Shown here in pieces: positions 34,690 to 43,466 of a DNA stretch of 64,000 nt; position 1 is the first letter of the stretch; the number at the start of each line of letters is the position of its first letter. Source of the stretch: Aricia agestis (taxonomy: Eukaryota; Arthropoda; Insecta; Lepidoptera; Lycaenidae); NCBI RefSeq assembly GCF_905147365.1, contig NC_056425.1, forward strand, positions 3,727,501 through 3,791,500. The letters are read 5' to 3'. A program made the translations under genes and the position numbers. The notes beneath the pieces are model-generated. The model worked only from the letters and a program-made list of their open reading frames with translations, ran no database searches and was not told the origin of the DNA.

Positions 34690-35246
34690 TGTTACGTGCT
34701 AGGGTTCGAGGATTTGGAGAGAAAGACCTGGTGACTCTCTTGAAGACTTTATTAACACTGCACTAAACACTAGGTCACAACACTTAGCACTAAGTCCAAA
34801 CACAAATCACTGGGTCCAATCACTAAGCACTATCACTGTCCTAGGTCGTAGCCAAGTCGCAGGTTTCACTGGTTCACTCACTATTGATCACTTGTGTTCA
34901 CTCCGAAATCGCCTTGATGATAGCTCGAACGGAACTGACTTGCCGTGCCTGCCTGCGGCTCTTTTTATATGGCGAGACGAATTCCAGAAATTTCCCGATT
35001 CACGTAAACAAGTAAACAACCGTGGGAAATTTCTAGGCGGCTCGGGCATGTACCACAATAAAACTGCCGTCCTTGCGATAAGTGCAGTAAGTTGAATTTA
35101 ATTTAGACCTTATGGACTCAGTCATAAGGTCTAAATTCAAACACGCTAACAAATAAAGGGTAAACACGTAAACAAACATTGGACCTTTTTAGAAGGTTCG
35201 AGTATGTACTTGCGCACCACGTGTCCGTATACCATGTACCGTAACA
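34690..35246 (-). repeat. 3' LTR (557 bp)
   Basis: Identical by eye to 40542-41098. The poly(A) signal AATAAA reads at 34753-34748. The equivalent of the start site is 34936. A 13-bp-arm hairpin ('tttagaccttatg') lies at about 35099-35132. Confidence 0.95.
34748..34753 (-). promoter_or_regulatory. poly(A) signal in 3' LTR
   Basis: AATAAA on the minus strand, about 185 nt downstream of the predicted start of R. Confidence 0.6.
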
Positions 35247-35249
35247 CTA

Positions 35250-35259
35250 CTCCCCTCTT
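35250..35259 (-). other. polypurine tract
   Basis: AAGAGGGGAG on the minus strand, 3 nt before the 3' LTR. It primes plus-strand DNA synthesis. The pol stop codon TAA (35260-35258) overlaps it, leaving no non-coding gap between pol and the LTR region. Confidence 0.8.
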
Positions 35260-38200
35260 AGAGATGCTCGTCCCGTGCATCATTGTTACTGCCATGGTAT
35301 CGCGCCAGACGGTCTATGTGTACCACTTTGAATGTCCCTCTTGGTTGCTTTTGAATCCTGTAAGTCACATCATTCAATCGGGTAACCACTTTGTATGGGC
35401 CGTCCCACTTGGTCTGCAACTTTGGAGATTTGCCTTTTCGGCGAGTTGGGTTATGCAGCCACACCAGTGACCCTTCTTCGAAGCCGCTTGTATTCGATTT
35501 CCGGTCGTATCTGGTCTTCATGTTCTCACTTGACTGTAACCCATTTTCCCGAACTATGGCGTGTATATAACGCATCTTTTCCCTTAAATCGCAGACATAA
35601 TCTGGTACGGCCTTTGGTTCTTCCGGTGATCCTCCTGTCAAAAGGTCTACTGGTACTCGTAGTTCTCTACCGTAATTGACATACGCCGGGGTAGCTTTTA
35701 TGCTCTCATGCTCGGCGGTACGGTACGACAGAAGGAAGAGTGGTATATACTTGTCCCAGTCCTTTTGTTTGTCATCTACCAATTTCGCCAAATGCCTCTC
35801 AAGGGTCTGGTTAAATCTCTCAACCATTCCATCAGACTGTGGATGGTACGCGGTGGTCCTCGTTTTATGCATTCCCAAAATTCTGCACACTTCCTGGAAG
35901 ACCTGCGATTCGAAATTCCTGCCCTGATCAGAATGGATTTCCAGAGGCACACCAAACCGAGATATCACTTCTTCGACTAATTTAGAAGCGACTGTTGTAG
36001 CTTCTTGGTTTGGTATGGCGAACACTTCGGGCCATTTGGTGAAGTAATCCATGACGACCATAAAATACTTGTTTCCCGATTCCGTCACGGGAAATGGCCC
36101 AGCTACGTCAACTGCGATTCGTTCCCACGGTGCGCCAACGTTATACAAGCGCAGGCTCCCACGGCTCCTTGTCTGTGGTCCCTTCACTGCAGCGCAAGTA
36201 GTGCATTTGCGGCACCAATCCTGTACATCGTCTCGACAATGTAACCAGTAGAATCGTTCTCGCACTTTTGTTAACGTCCTCTTTACTCCTAGATGACCTC
36301 CTGATACGCCATCATGCATTTCACGGAGAACATCCGGTACTCTCGTTCTTGGGACAACTATCTGAAGATGGAACTCTCTGCCGTTGGTCTTCTCCCATTT
36401 CCGGTAGAGTATTCCGTTTTGAAGTATCAGGCTGTCCCATTGCGCCCAGTACGCCTTAGTGACAGCGCCAGTGGGTGCAACCTCACTCCAGATTGGTTTT
36501 TCATCACCCCGTTTCTTCCATGTGATGATGTGCCGAAGGTCGTCATCTGTTTCTTGAGCCTCCCTCATAGCATCATTCTCCCATAGGCCCAAAGGACTTG
36601 TTTTCGTTAACTTTAATGTTACTTCATTAGATTCCTGCTTAACACAATGTTTGCAGTCTTCCGGACACGGCCTTCGCGAAAGTGCGTCGGCATTCCCATG
36701 TGCCTTTCCGCTGCGGTGTTCCGTCTTGAAGTCATACTCCTGGAGTTGTTCAATCCATCGAGCTACTTGGCCTTCTGGGTTCTTGAATTGTAGTAGCCAC
36801 TTCAAGGCTGCGTGATCAGTTCGCAGTAAAAACTGTCTGCCGATGAGATACTTGCTGAAATGTTGTAGCGTCTTTACGACAGCCAAGAGTTCTCTTCTTG
36901 TCACACAGTAGTTTCTCTCTGGCTTAGATAAAGATTTGCTGAAATATGCAATTACAACTTCTCTTTCACCCTGTTTTTGAGATAACACCCCTCCAATGGC
37001 CGTGTTGCTTGCGTCCGTGTCGACTATAAACTGACCTTCAGGTTGTGGATACCCCAGGATTGGTGTTTCACACAGATGTTTCTTTAGTTTCTGAAAAGAA
37101 TCTTCGGAAGTCTCGTCCCAAATAAACTGTCGTTTATCTTCTGTCAGCCGATGTAATGGCTTGGCTATCTCTGAGAATCCCTTAACAAAACGCCTGTAGT
37201 AGGAGCATAGGCCAAGAAATGCCCGCACTTCGGTTTTGTTCTTAGGGCTTGGCCAATTTTGGACTGCTTCTAGTTTCTCCGGGTCCGTCTGAATTCCATC
37301 ACTGGAGATAACATGGCCGAGATAGTTCACCTTACTCCTGAATAAACGACACTTTTTCGGATTCAACTTTAACTTGGCCCCCTCTATTTTGGCGAAAACT
37401 CGTTCTAAGTTTCGCAAATGGTCCTCGAAGTCGCGGCCAACAATGATGACGTCATCCAAGTAGACTAAGCAAGCCTCTCCAACTAAGCCTGCCAGTACAC
37501 ACTCCATGAGTCGCTCAAATGTGGCAGGTGCGTTGCACAATCCAAAGGGCATGACGTTAAACTGCCATAGACCTTTACCGGTGGAGAACGCTGTCTTCTC
37601 CTTGTCTTTTGGATGAATTTCCACCTGCCAGTATCCAGATTTCAGGTCTAGGGTCGAGAACCATTTCATGCCACTCAAGGTATCCAGAGTGTCGTCGATT
37701 CGAGGTAATGGATAGCTGTCCTTCTTAGTGACATCATTGAGACGTCTGTAGTCCACACAAAATCTTGTGCTGCCATCTTTCTTCTTCACTAATACAACTG
37801 GTGAGCACCACGGACTTGCAGACGGTTCAATTATCTTATTCCTTCTCATGTCCTCCAAAAGGCCTTCAACTTCTTTTTCCTTTGCAATGGGTATCCGTCT
37901 TGCTCGTTGACGAATTGGGTTCTCGCTTCCGGTATCTATCCTGTGCTGAACCATCGACGTTCTTCCAAGGTCGCCTTCCTGACTGGAGAAGATATTCGCG
38001 TGGCGTTGTAAAAACTTCTTAGCTTTCATGCTCTGCGAATAAGTCAGATTACTCTTGCAGTCATCGAGTAGCTCAGTCACTATTCCATAGTTGCTGGTGT
38101 TTGCTGAGTCTGAGCCTGTGATCGAATTACACTTTCTCATCCAGACAACTTCCTCGCACTTTCCAATGACATCACCTTTGTTCAAGCAGAACTCGCGATC

Positions 38201-38851
38201 ACCAAGATTCAAAACTCTGACCACAGCGTTACTGCTTCCACTAACAAGGGTTCTTGCCGTCATCAATTTATGCGCTGATGTCTTGGTAGGTGTGTCTTCG
38301 ATTAACACGCATCTGTTTGACTTCTTCTTTCCAGCTGGCGGTAGTTTCACCAGCACCCGAGCTTCCGCACGTCCAGGTATTATGACTTTCTTTACACATT
38401 CAACTTTCCCGCAGGCGCCTCCAAGGATGAAAATTTCTTCTTCGCCACACTTGAACACTCCGTCGGCGACATTAATTCTGCAGTTGTGCTTCTTCATGAA
38501 ATCCAAACCCAAGATGCAATCATCCATAATCTCAGCCACGATAACGTCATGAGGGTATGAGGATCCCCCTACGTTAATCGTAACTGACATTTCTCCCAGG
38601 ACGGGTATTGGCTGACCGGAGGCAGTAAGGAGCCGACAGTTAATTCTCCTCTTGTGTCTTCTTGCGGCTTTTACCAGATTTGGGTTCACTATCGTTCTAG
38701 AGGCTCCTGTATCTAGAGTCATTTTGCAATCCGTCCTGTTAATAGTCCCCTGAATCACAAGACTGTTCCCGCTGCATGCTTGGGAGATAACAGTTATCGG
38801 GGCTTCCTCCGTGTCAGCCAGCACTCGCCCCTTAGTCCTGGCTTTTATTCG
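35258..38851 (-). CDS. pol: pol: protease, reverse transcriptase, RNase H, integrase
   Basis: Polyprotein frame of 1197 residues counted from the frameshift point, with no internal stop. An aspartic protease comes first (DTGAS at residues 47-51, 'ILGLDFM' flap region later). RT has 'FCVDYRRLN', 'STLDLKSGYWQ' and catalytic YLDD at 464-467. RNase H spans about 610-725 ('DTDASNTAIGGVLS', ending 'GNADALSRRP'). Integrase has an HHCC zinc-binding region (about 845-885), catalytic D915, D975 and E1011 (35 residues between the last two) and a GPY/F-type module ('KWDGPYKVV'). No chromodomain is visible. There is no suitable ATG at the 5' end; the first GTG is 38824. The frame is -1 relative to gag and overlaps its end, so it is probably made as a Gag-Pol fusion. 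Confidence 0.93.
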   Translation of the reverse strand, partial: RIKARTKGRVLADTEEAPITVISQACSGNSLVIQGTINRTDCKMTLDTGASRTIVNPNLVKAARRHKRRINCRLLTASGQPIPVLGEMSVTINVGGSSYPHDVIVAEIMDDCILGLDFMKKHNCRINVADGVFKCGEEEIFILGGACGKVECVKKVIIPGRAEARVLVKLPPAGKKKSNRCVLIEDTPTKTSAHKLMTARTLVSGSSNAVVRVLNLGDREFCLNKGDVIGKCEEVVWMRKCNSITGSDSANTSNYGIVTELLDDCKSNLTYSQSMKAKKFLQRHANIFSSQEGDLGRTSMVQHRIDTGSENPIRQRARRIPIAKEKEVEGLLEDMRRNKIIEPSASPWCSPVVLVKKKDGSTRFCVDYRRLNDVTKKDSYPLPRIDDTLDTLSGMKWFSTLDLKSGYWQVEIHPKDKEKTAFSTGKGLWQFNVMPFGLCNAPATFERLMECVLAGLVGEACLVYLDDVIIVGRDFEDHLRNLERVFAKIEGAKLKLNPKKCRLFRSKVNYLGHVISSDGIQTDPEKLEAVQNWPSPKNKTEVRAFLGLCSYYRRFVKGFSEIAKPLHRLTEDKRQFIWDETSEDSFQKLKKHLCETPILGYPQPEGQFIVDTDASNTAIGGVLSQKQGEREVVIAYFSKSLSKPERNYCVTRRELLAVVKTLQHFSKYLIGRQFLLRTDHAALKWLLQFKNPEGQVARWIEQLQEYDFKTEHRSGKAHGNADALSRRPCPEDCKHCVKQESNEVTLKLTKTSPLGLWENDAMREAQETDDDLRHIITWKKRGDEKPIWSEVAPTGAVTKAYWAQWDSLILQNGILYRKWEKTNGREFHLQIVVPRTRVPDVLREMHDGVSGGHLGVKRTLTKVRERFYWLHCRDDVQDWCRKCTTCAAVKGPQTRSRGSLRLYNVGAPWERIAVDVAGPFPVTESGNKYFMVVMDYFTKWPEVFAIPNQEATTVASKLVEEVISRFGVPLEIHSDQGRNFESQVFQEVCRILGMHKTRTTAYHPQSDGMVERFNQTLERHLAKLVDDKQKDWDKYIPLFLLSYRTAEHESIKATPAYVNYGRELRVPVDLLTGGSPEEPKAVPDYVCDLREKMRYIHAIVRENGLQSSENMKTRYDRKSNTSGFEEGSLVWLHNPTRRKGKSPKLQTKWDGPYKVVTRLNDVTYRIQKQPRGTFKVVHIDRLARYHGSNNDARDEHL

Positions 38852-38857
38852 TTTCCC
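38799..38857 (-). promoter_or_regulatory. predicted -1 ribosomal frameshift signal (gag-pol)
   Basis: G GGA AAC at 38857-38851 lies in the gag reading register, two codons before the gag stop (38847-38845). It is a known -1 slippery heptamer type. After a 7-nt spacer (38850-38844), AGCCAG (38843-38838) can pair with CTGGCT (38821-38816). The loop segment GGGGC (38831-38827) can pair with downstream GCCCC (38803-38799), giving an H-type pseudoknot. The -1 frame leads straight into pol. Folding was judged by eye. Confidence 0.75.
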
Positions 38858-40515
38858 TGATCCCGGGCAGGGAACGAGGCCCCTTGCTTTTGCAGCTCCT
38901 CCATTTGTTCCAGACGTTCCTCGAGCATTTTCATCCTTGCCATTTGGGTCTCTTTCTGCGGGCAGTTAAGCTGAAGATGGCCTCTCTCGCCGCACTTGTA
39001 GCACATGGCTCCAGAACTTCTCTTCGTAGGAGCCTTAACCTCCTTGACTTCCTCAGAGACCTCGCGGATTTTATATGTCTGCCGTATGTCACGCCGAACA
39101 GCCTCGACCTCTAAAGCATGCGCCAATGCTTCCTTAAGCGAGGTGTGGTGACGTAGCCTCACTGCAGCTCTGACCTCTAGGTCCCTGATTCCGTCGACAA
39201 ATGCTTGCACAATGTTCGTGTCGATCATCTTGGAATCGGCTCCTGGGTGTGCCTTCTTGACCAGTTTTTCTATTTCCAACGCCCATTGTTGTAGTCCTTC
39301 TCCTGGGCGTTGGACTCTGTCACGCAGTTGGGCACGGAACACGTGCTCCAGGTGTCGCTCCCCGTATCTGGATTCAAGTGCCTCCATCAGGTCTTTAAAC
39401 CCATTTCCTGTATGCGCTTCTAGGACCGACAAAGCTTGCCCTCTGAGCGCAACTGTGAGAGCGGTCAGGCATTGTTCATCATTCCATCCGTTGGCAGAAG
39501 CAACCGTCTGGAATTGCTGACGATAAGCGTTCCAAGAAGTAGTACCGTCGTATGGTGGCACTTTAACTCTTGGTCCTTGTACCACTACGGAAGTTCCACT
39601 AGACGTCGCGATTCCTGTGGTTTCCACGCGCACTTTCCACTTCTGTAGTTCTGTGAGGCTAGTTTTCACATTTTCCATATCCACTCCTAACCCCGTAACT
39701 CGTTCGTCCATTACGTCGACATCTTTTCGAAGCTTAACCACCGTGTCACTGACATCCTTTATAGCTCCAAGCGCTTTTTCTTGGAGGTCCTTTTGTTGCT
39801 CTTGTGACTCCTGCAAAGCGCCGAGCTTGCGTTCTTGTAACTCTTGCAAAGCGCGAATTTCAGCTCTTTGAGAATCTTGTAAAGCGCCGAGCTTGCGGTC
39901 TTGTGACTCTTGCAAAGCGCCGAGCTTGCGGTCTTGTGACTCTTGCAAAGCGCCGAGCTTGCGGTCTTGTGACTCTTGTAAAGCGCCGAACTTGCGGTCT
40001 TGTGATTCTTGTAAAGCGCCGAACTTGCGGTCTTGTGATTCTTGCAGAGCCTGAATTAACTCAATTAGGCTTTGTAATTGGGGAGCCACTTGAGGGGCCG
40101 CAGAAGCTACGGGCGATGCATGGTGGCTGGAGCCAGTAGGCAGGGGTTGAGCAGACGGAGCTCGGTGGGCGGAGCTAGTGGGCGTGGCCTGAGTGGGCGT
40201 GGCCTGGTGGGCGGAGCCAGTGGGCGTGGCCATGCCCAAAGTGGGCGGAGCCTGAGGGGTGTGGCCGGTGGGCGTGTCCCGGTGGGCGGAGCCAGTGGGC
40301 GTGGCTTCAGCCAAAGTGGGCGGAGCCTGGTGGGCGTGGCCAGTGGGCGGAGCCATGTGGGCGGGGCCAGTGGGTGGGGCCTGTCCCTCAGTGGGCGGAG
40401 CTTGGTCCCCAGTGGGTGTGGCCTCCGCAACTCCTCTCTCGGAGTCAATGGCAGCAGCTCGCTGCGCCCTTGTCCTGACACTCCCCTTGAAGTCCTCTCT
40501 CGGAGTCAATGGCAT
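38845..40515 (-). CDS. gag: gag: capsid/nucleocapsid polyprotein
   Basis: 556 residues from the ATG at 40515-40513, the first AUG in the predicted transcript. In order: a short basic start; a low-complexity Pro/Thr/Ala/His region (about residues 35-145) built of 'APPTG'-like units; about eight 11-residue repeats of the type ALQESQDRKFG (about 150-243), encoded by ~33-bp DNA repeats and likely a coiled coil; a capsid-like region (about 290-470, 'WNAYRQQFQTVA', 'ALRGQALSVLEAH'); and a CCHC zinc knuckle, CYKCGERGHLQLNC (505-518), for RNA binding. The repeat-rich N-terminus is longer than in typical gag proteins. The frame ends GGA AAC GAA TAA at the slippery site. An upstream in-frame TTG is not needed as a start. 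Confidence 0.92.
   Translation of the reverse strand: MPLTPREDFKGSVRTRAQRAAAIDSERGVAEATPTGDQAPPTEGQAPPTGPAHMAPPTGHAHQAPPTLAEATPTGSAHRDTPTGHTPQAPPTLGMATPTGSAHQATPTQATPTSSAHRAPSAQPLPTGSSHHASPVASAAPQVAPQLQSLIELIQALQESQDRKFGALQESQDRKFGALQESQDRKLGALQESQDRKLGALQESQDRKLGALQDSQRAEIRALQELQERKLGALQESQEQQKDLQEKALGAIKDVSDTVVKLRKDVDVMDERVTGLGVDMENVKTSLTELQKWKVRVETTGIATSSGTSVVVQGPRVKVPPYDGTTSWNAYRQQFQTVASANGWNDEQCLTALTVALRGQALSVLEAHTGNGFKDLMEALESRYGERHLEHVFRAQLRDRVQRPGEGLQQWALEIEKLVKKAHPGADSKMIDTNIVQAFVDGIRDLEVRAAVRLRHHTSLKEALAHALEVEAVRRDIRQTYKIREVSEEVKEVKAPTKRSSGAMCYKCGERGHLQLNCPQKETQMARMKMLEERLEQMEELQKQGASFPARDQGNE
39780..40060 (-). repeat. ~33-bp tandem repeats within gag
   Basis: About eight in-frame units centred on the plus-strand motif 'gcgccgagcttgcggtcttg'. 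Neighbouring units in the middle are nearly identical, which suggests recent expansion or homogenisation. Confidence 0.85.
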
Positions 40516-40521
40516 CTCCAA

Positions 40522-40539
40522 ATCGCACTTCTGACACCA
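40522..40539 (-). other. primer binding site (tRNA-Leu type)
   Basis: TGGTGTCAGAAGTGCGAT on the minus strand, 2 nt after the 5' LTR. It complements the remembered 3' end of an animal tRNA-Leu (...CACTTCTGACACCA) with about one mismatch. It starts minus-strand cDNA synthesis. The gag ATG lies only 6 nt downstream. Confidence 0.75.
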
Positions 40540-40541
40540 GT

Positions 40542-41098
40542 TGTTACGTGCTAGGGTTCGAGGATTTGGAGAGAAAGACCTGGTGACTCTCTTGAAGACT
40601 TTATTAACACTGCACTAAACACTAGGTCACAACACTTAGCACTAAGTCCAAACACAAATCACTGGGTCCAATCACTAAGCACTATCACTGTCCTAGGTCG
40701 TAGCCAAGTCGCAGGTTTCACTGGTTCACTCACTATTGATCACTTGTGTTCACTCCGAAATCGCCTTGATGATAGCTCGAACGGAACTGACTTGCCGTGC
40801 CTGCCTGCGGCTCTTTTTATATGGCGAGACGAATTCCAGAAATTTCCCGATTCACGTAAACAAGTAAACAACCGTGGGAAATTTCTAGGCGGCTCGGGCA
40901 TGTACCACAATAAAACTGCCGTCCTTGCGATAAGTGCAGTAAGTTGAATTTAATTTAGACCTTATGGACTCAGTCATAAGGTCTAAATTCAAACACGCTA
41001 ACAAATAAAGGGTAAACACGTAAACAAACATTGGACCTTTTTAGAAGGTTCGAGTATGTACTTGCGCACCACGTGTCCGTATACCATGTACCGTAACA
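40542..41098 (-). repeat. 5' LTR (557 bp)
   Basis: Identical by eye to 34690-35246, with the same length and ends. It carries the promoter listed separately. U5 contains loosely repeated CACTAAG-like words. Confidence 0.95.
40786..40821 (-). promoter_or_regulatory. LTR core promoter (TATA box and TCAGT initiator)
   Basis: TATAAAAAG at 40821-40813 and TCAGT at 40790-40786, with A at 40788, lie about 33 nt apart, matching the arthropod TATA-Inr spacing. The predicted leader from 40788 to gag has no AUG. Confidence 0.7.
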
Positions 41099-41102
41099 TT
41101 AT
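41099..41102. repeat. target duplication of the LTR element (right)
   Basis: TTAT, matching 34686-34689. Confidence 0.75.
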
Positions 41103-41208
41103 TATGACAGAAAAATATTAATACAAATAAGCAATGCTATCTCGTATGTACGTCAATATGATAGCTCTAATGTTCAAAATGACCACAAATATTTCCTAAG
41201 AGCCTCAA

Positions 41209-41275
41209 CACACTGGCGATTAGCGAGCGCTGCGCAATCGCGTCGCTTTCAAATCGCTCGCTAATCGCCAGTGTG
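41209..41275. repeat. hairpin with 21-bp perfect arms (mini-MITE)
   Basis: 'cacactggcgattagcgagc' at 41209 and its complement at 41255-41275, flanked by weaker symmetry ('gcctcaa' / 'ataaggc'). Confidence 0.75.
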
Positions 41276-41481
41276 ATAAGGCACTAAGTAGCCCAATTAG
41301 AGGATATTTGTGGATGTAAGGGTTAAGTGGCTCAATACCTATTTGGCCACGTTATCTTGACAATAATTGTGGCCTGTAGTCATTATAAACGGGCTCGTCA
41401 CGTTGTCCCATGACATACGATCACGAATAGGCTATTGTCTATGTTTATGTTTACTTGTAAGTAATTAAAATAACTCTCAAA

Positions 41482-41654
41482 AATAGAAACATCGGTGAAA
41501 GAATGACTCTGATATCTTAAAAACTGCCCAAGGTATAACAATTCGAAAATCACATAAAATAATCATTCCCAAAACGCTCCGTATAAAATGTTAGCTTACG
41601 TATAAGCATTTTATATGGAGCGATCAGAGTCATTCTTTCACCGATGTTTCTATT
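41482..41654. mobile_element. TIR MITE, 173 bp
   Basis: 'aatagaaacatcggtgaaag' and its complement; the TIR is ~32 bp, running through 'aatgactctgat'. A second internal pair lies around 'cgctccgtataaaatg'. A related end occurs at 11195-11231. Confidence 0.75.
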
Positions 41655-41711
41655 ATTTTAATTTATCATCACACGCCTTTAGTTTGTACGCATCGCGGGA
41701 AGACTATAATA

Positions 41712-43338
41712 CACTTGCGTGCAAAAAAATCGACCCACCCCGCGCATTTCTGTTCAAGTCGCTATATCTTAAAAAGTTATAGTTATTTATTATTTCTTTT
41801 TATTAATAATGCGAGTAAATATGATAGGGAATGTGTCCGTTTACTCTACATTTTCTAAAACCAACATGCTTAACTACAAACGACACAAATCACTAAGCAC
41901 CCCCATCACTCAGTTTTTTAATCGTTAATTGAACGGTTTTGTTCTGTATGAAAAATCGGTCAAATCTTATTGTTTTTGTTTTGTTTCGATTTTTATTGAT
42001 TTATTGTTCATTTAACTTCATTTTAAACGTAATTTCTTTGTGGCAAAATGGATATTACTCCAAATAAAGCCTCTCAAGCAGGGGCTTTGCTAAGAGCTGA
42101 ATTTAGACAACGAGTTGTAGCTAGAAGTCTTAATTTAAGTCGAACTTCGTTTACAAGAGTATACCGAAGTATTCTAGAGACTCTAAACTTTACCATGCGA
42201 CCATGTTCAGGAAGACATTGGGCTACATTTGAACGTGATGACCGTTTTAAGGTGTCAACGTCCTTGCGGATTCGACATCTCATTTCAGTTCAAGTACCAC
42301 GACGGCCAAGAGAAGTCCGATGAGTTACAGTAATTGAGTAGACTGTACGACGAAGACTTGCAGGCAGCTGTTTGACTTCACAAAAACTCGCTAACGGTCC
42401 AAAATTAGCCCCAGCACACAGTCAAGCGCGGCTTAGTTTCGCACGTTCTCATGTTGATTTTTCATTGGAGCAACGGCGGGTCGTGCTCTTTTCTGATGAA
42501 AGCTAAATCAGTCTTTATGGTAACGATGGTCGCAGAAAAGCATACCGTAGATAAGGAGAATGATTTGCGCAGGTGTGCATTGACGAAAGGCTTCCATTTG
42601 GTAGGTGTTCGGGGACTGTATGGGGCGAGATTTCTTTTGATGCATAAACCAATCTTGAGTTCGTAACCGGGCCGCGCCTTGGCACTTTGAGTACCTATCG
42701 CTACATTCAGGGCATACTGGGACAACATGCGGTGCCATGTGCTGGTTTTGTTGATGAAGGTTTCATATTGATGTAGAATAATGCTCGACCGCACGTTGCT
42801 GCGAAAGTTCGTCAATATATTCTCTCCGACGTCGAAATTTCGGGTTTGGACTGGCCAGCAAGGAGTCCTAACCTTAATCCTATTGAGCACCCATGGGGAG
42901 AACTCAAAAGGAGGGTCAGGGCCCGGACTCTTGCCGCAGATACCCTTTAGGACCTCCGGGTGGCTGTACAAGAAGATCGGCATAGTATCGCTCAGGAGTT
43001 CATCATAACTTTGATAAGGTCAAGGAAAACCCGTATAGAAACCTAAATTAGGGTAATGGGTGGCACTACGAGCTATTGAAATCAATTTGTTAGTGTTTTT
43101 TACAAGAAAGATGTCCTTAATCGCCTACTGAAATGTTATGCCAAACTGACCGGTTTTTGTTTTAAGGCTGTAGAATTAGTAAACGATTTACAGTTACAAT
43201 AACTATAGCATTAATTAAATTCTTATTGTACTACCTTTAAAACGATACCAACATTTATTTAATACTAATTATATTTCTTGAGCTATTACCGTTTGAATCA
43301 TAAGGAGAGAGGTGGGTCGATTTTTTTGCACGCAAGTG
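41712..43338. mobile_element. Tc1/mariner transposon with TA target duplication
   Basis: TIR 'cacttgcgtgcaaaaaaatc' continuing 'gacccacc' is present and near-identical at both ends (about 28 bp). TA flanks both sides (41710-41711, 43339-43340). It contains the broken transposase 42048-43046. The 1.63 kb length is usual for Tc1-like elements. Confidence 0.9.
42048..43046 (+). pseudogene. Tc1-like transposase, inactivated
   Basis: The ATG at 42048 begins an N-terminal helix-turn-helix region ('MDITPNKASQAGALLRAEF', 'VVARSLNLSRTSFTRVYRS') with a stop at 42321-42323. Later pieces give 'VLFSDES' (first catalytic Asp, about 42494), 'NNARPHVAAKV' (the expected second Asp is Asn, about 42778) and 'NPIEHPWGELKRRVRA' (C-terminal acidic region, about 42885-42915). 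A final TAA lies at 43044-43046. At least six in-frame stops or frame breaks interrupt it. It once cut and pasted the element by DDE chemistry. A minus-strand open frame over the same stretch is a shadow. Confidence 0.85.
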
Positions 43339-43466
43339 TATATTCAATAGTTATGTTAAATGTTGTGTCCTTCGTTGTGTCTATGAAAGTGGTTTCATAA
43401 ACGCAACATTTAACTTATACTGCGTGAAATTTTAATGGCTGTTTTCCCGTAGTAAAATGATTCTAT

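Larger units (their letters stand above)
34690..41098 (-). mobile_element. complete Ty3/Gypsy-type LTR retrotransposon, 6409 bp
   Basis: Minus-strand order is LTR, primer site, gag, pol (protease-RT-RNase H-integrase), polypurine tract, LTR, with TTAT duplicated outside. The LTRs begin TGTTACG and end CGTAACA. The pol order with integrase after RNase H defines the Ty3/Gypsy group. No envelope frame exists; pol runs to the polypurine tract. Both frames are free of internal stops and the LTRs look identical, so the copy is young and may be competent. A gag-pol frameshift site is predicted at 38857-38851. Confidence 0.95.

Noticed and set aside
34892..35095. 67-residue frame present in both LTRs
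   Set aside because: It spans regulatory LTR sequence on the strand opposite to transcription, with no recognisable domain. Its duplication just reflects LTR identity.
38091..38552. 153-residue plus-strand frame
   Set aside because: Antisense shadow of pol, with no independent motif.
38824..38824. pol starting at its own initiator here
   Set aside because: The codon is GTG, not ATG, and lies inside the predicted frameshift structure. A Gag-Pol fusion explains the frame better.
40521..40521. gag start two codons upstream
   Set aside because: That codon is TTG. The first in-frame ATG is 40515-40513.
40078..40554. 158-residue plus-strand frame rich in Gly, Arg and Ser
   Set aside because: It is antisense to the repeated Pro/Thr-rich part of gag; the repeat keeps several frames open.
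42462..42983. 173-residue minus-strand frame
   Set aside because: Antisense to the decayed Tc1 transposase, whose motifs read on the plus strand.
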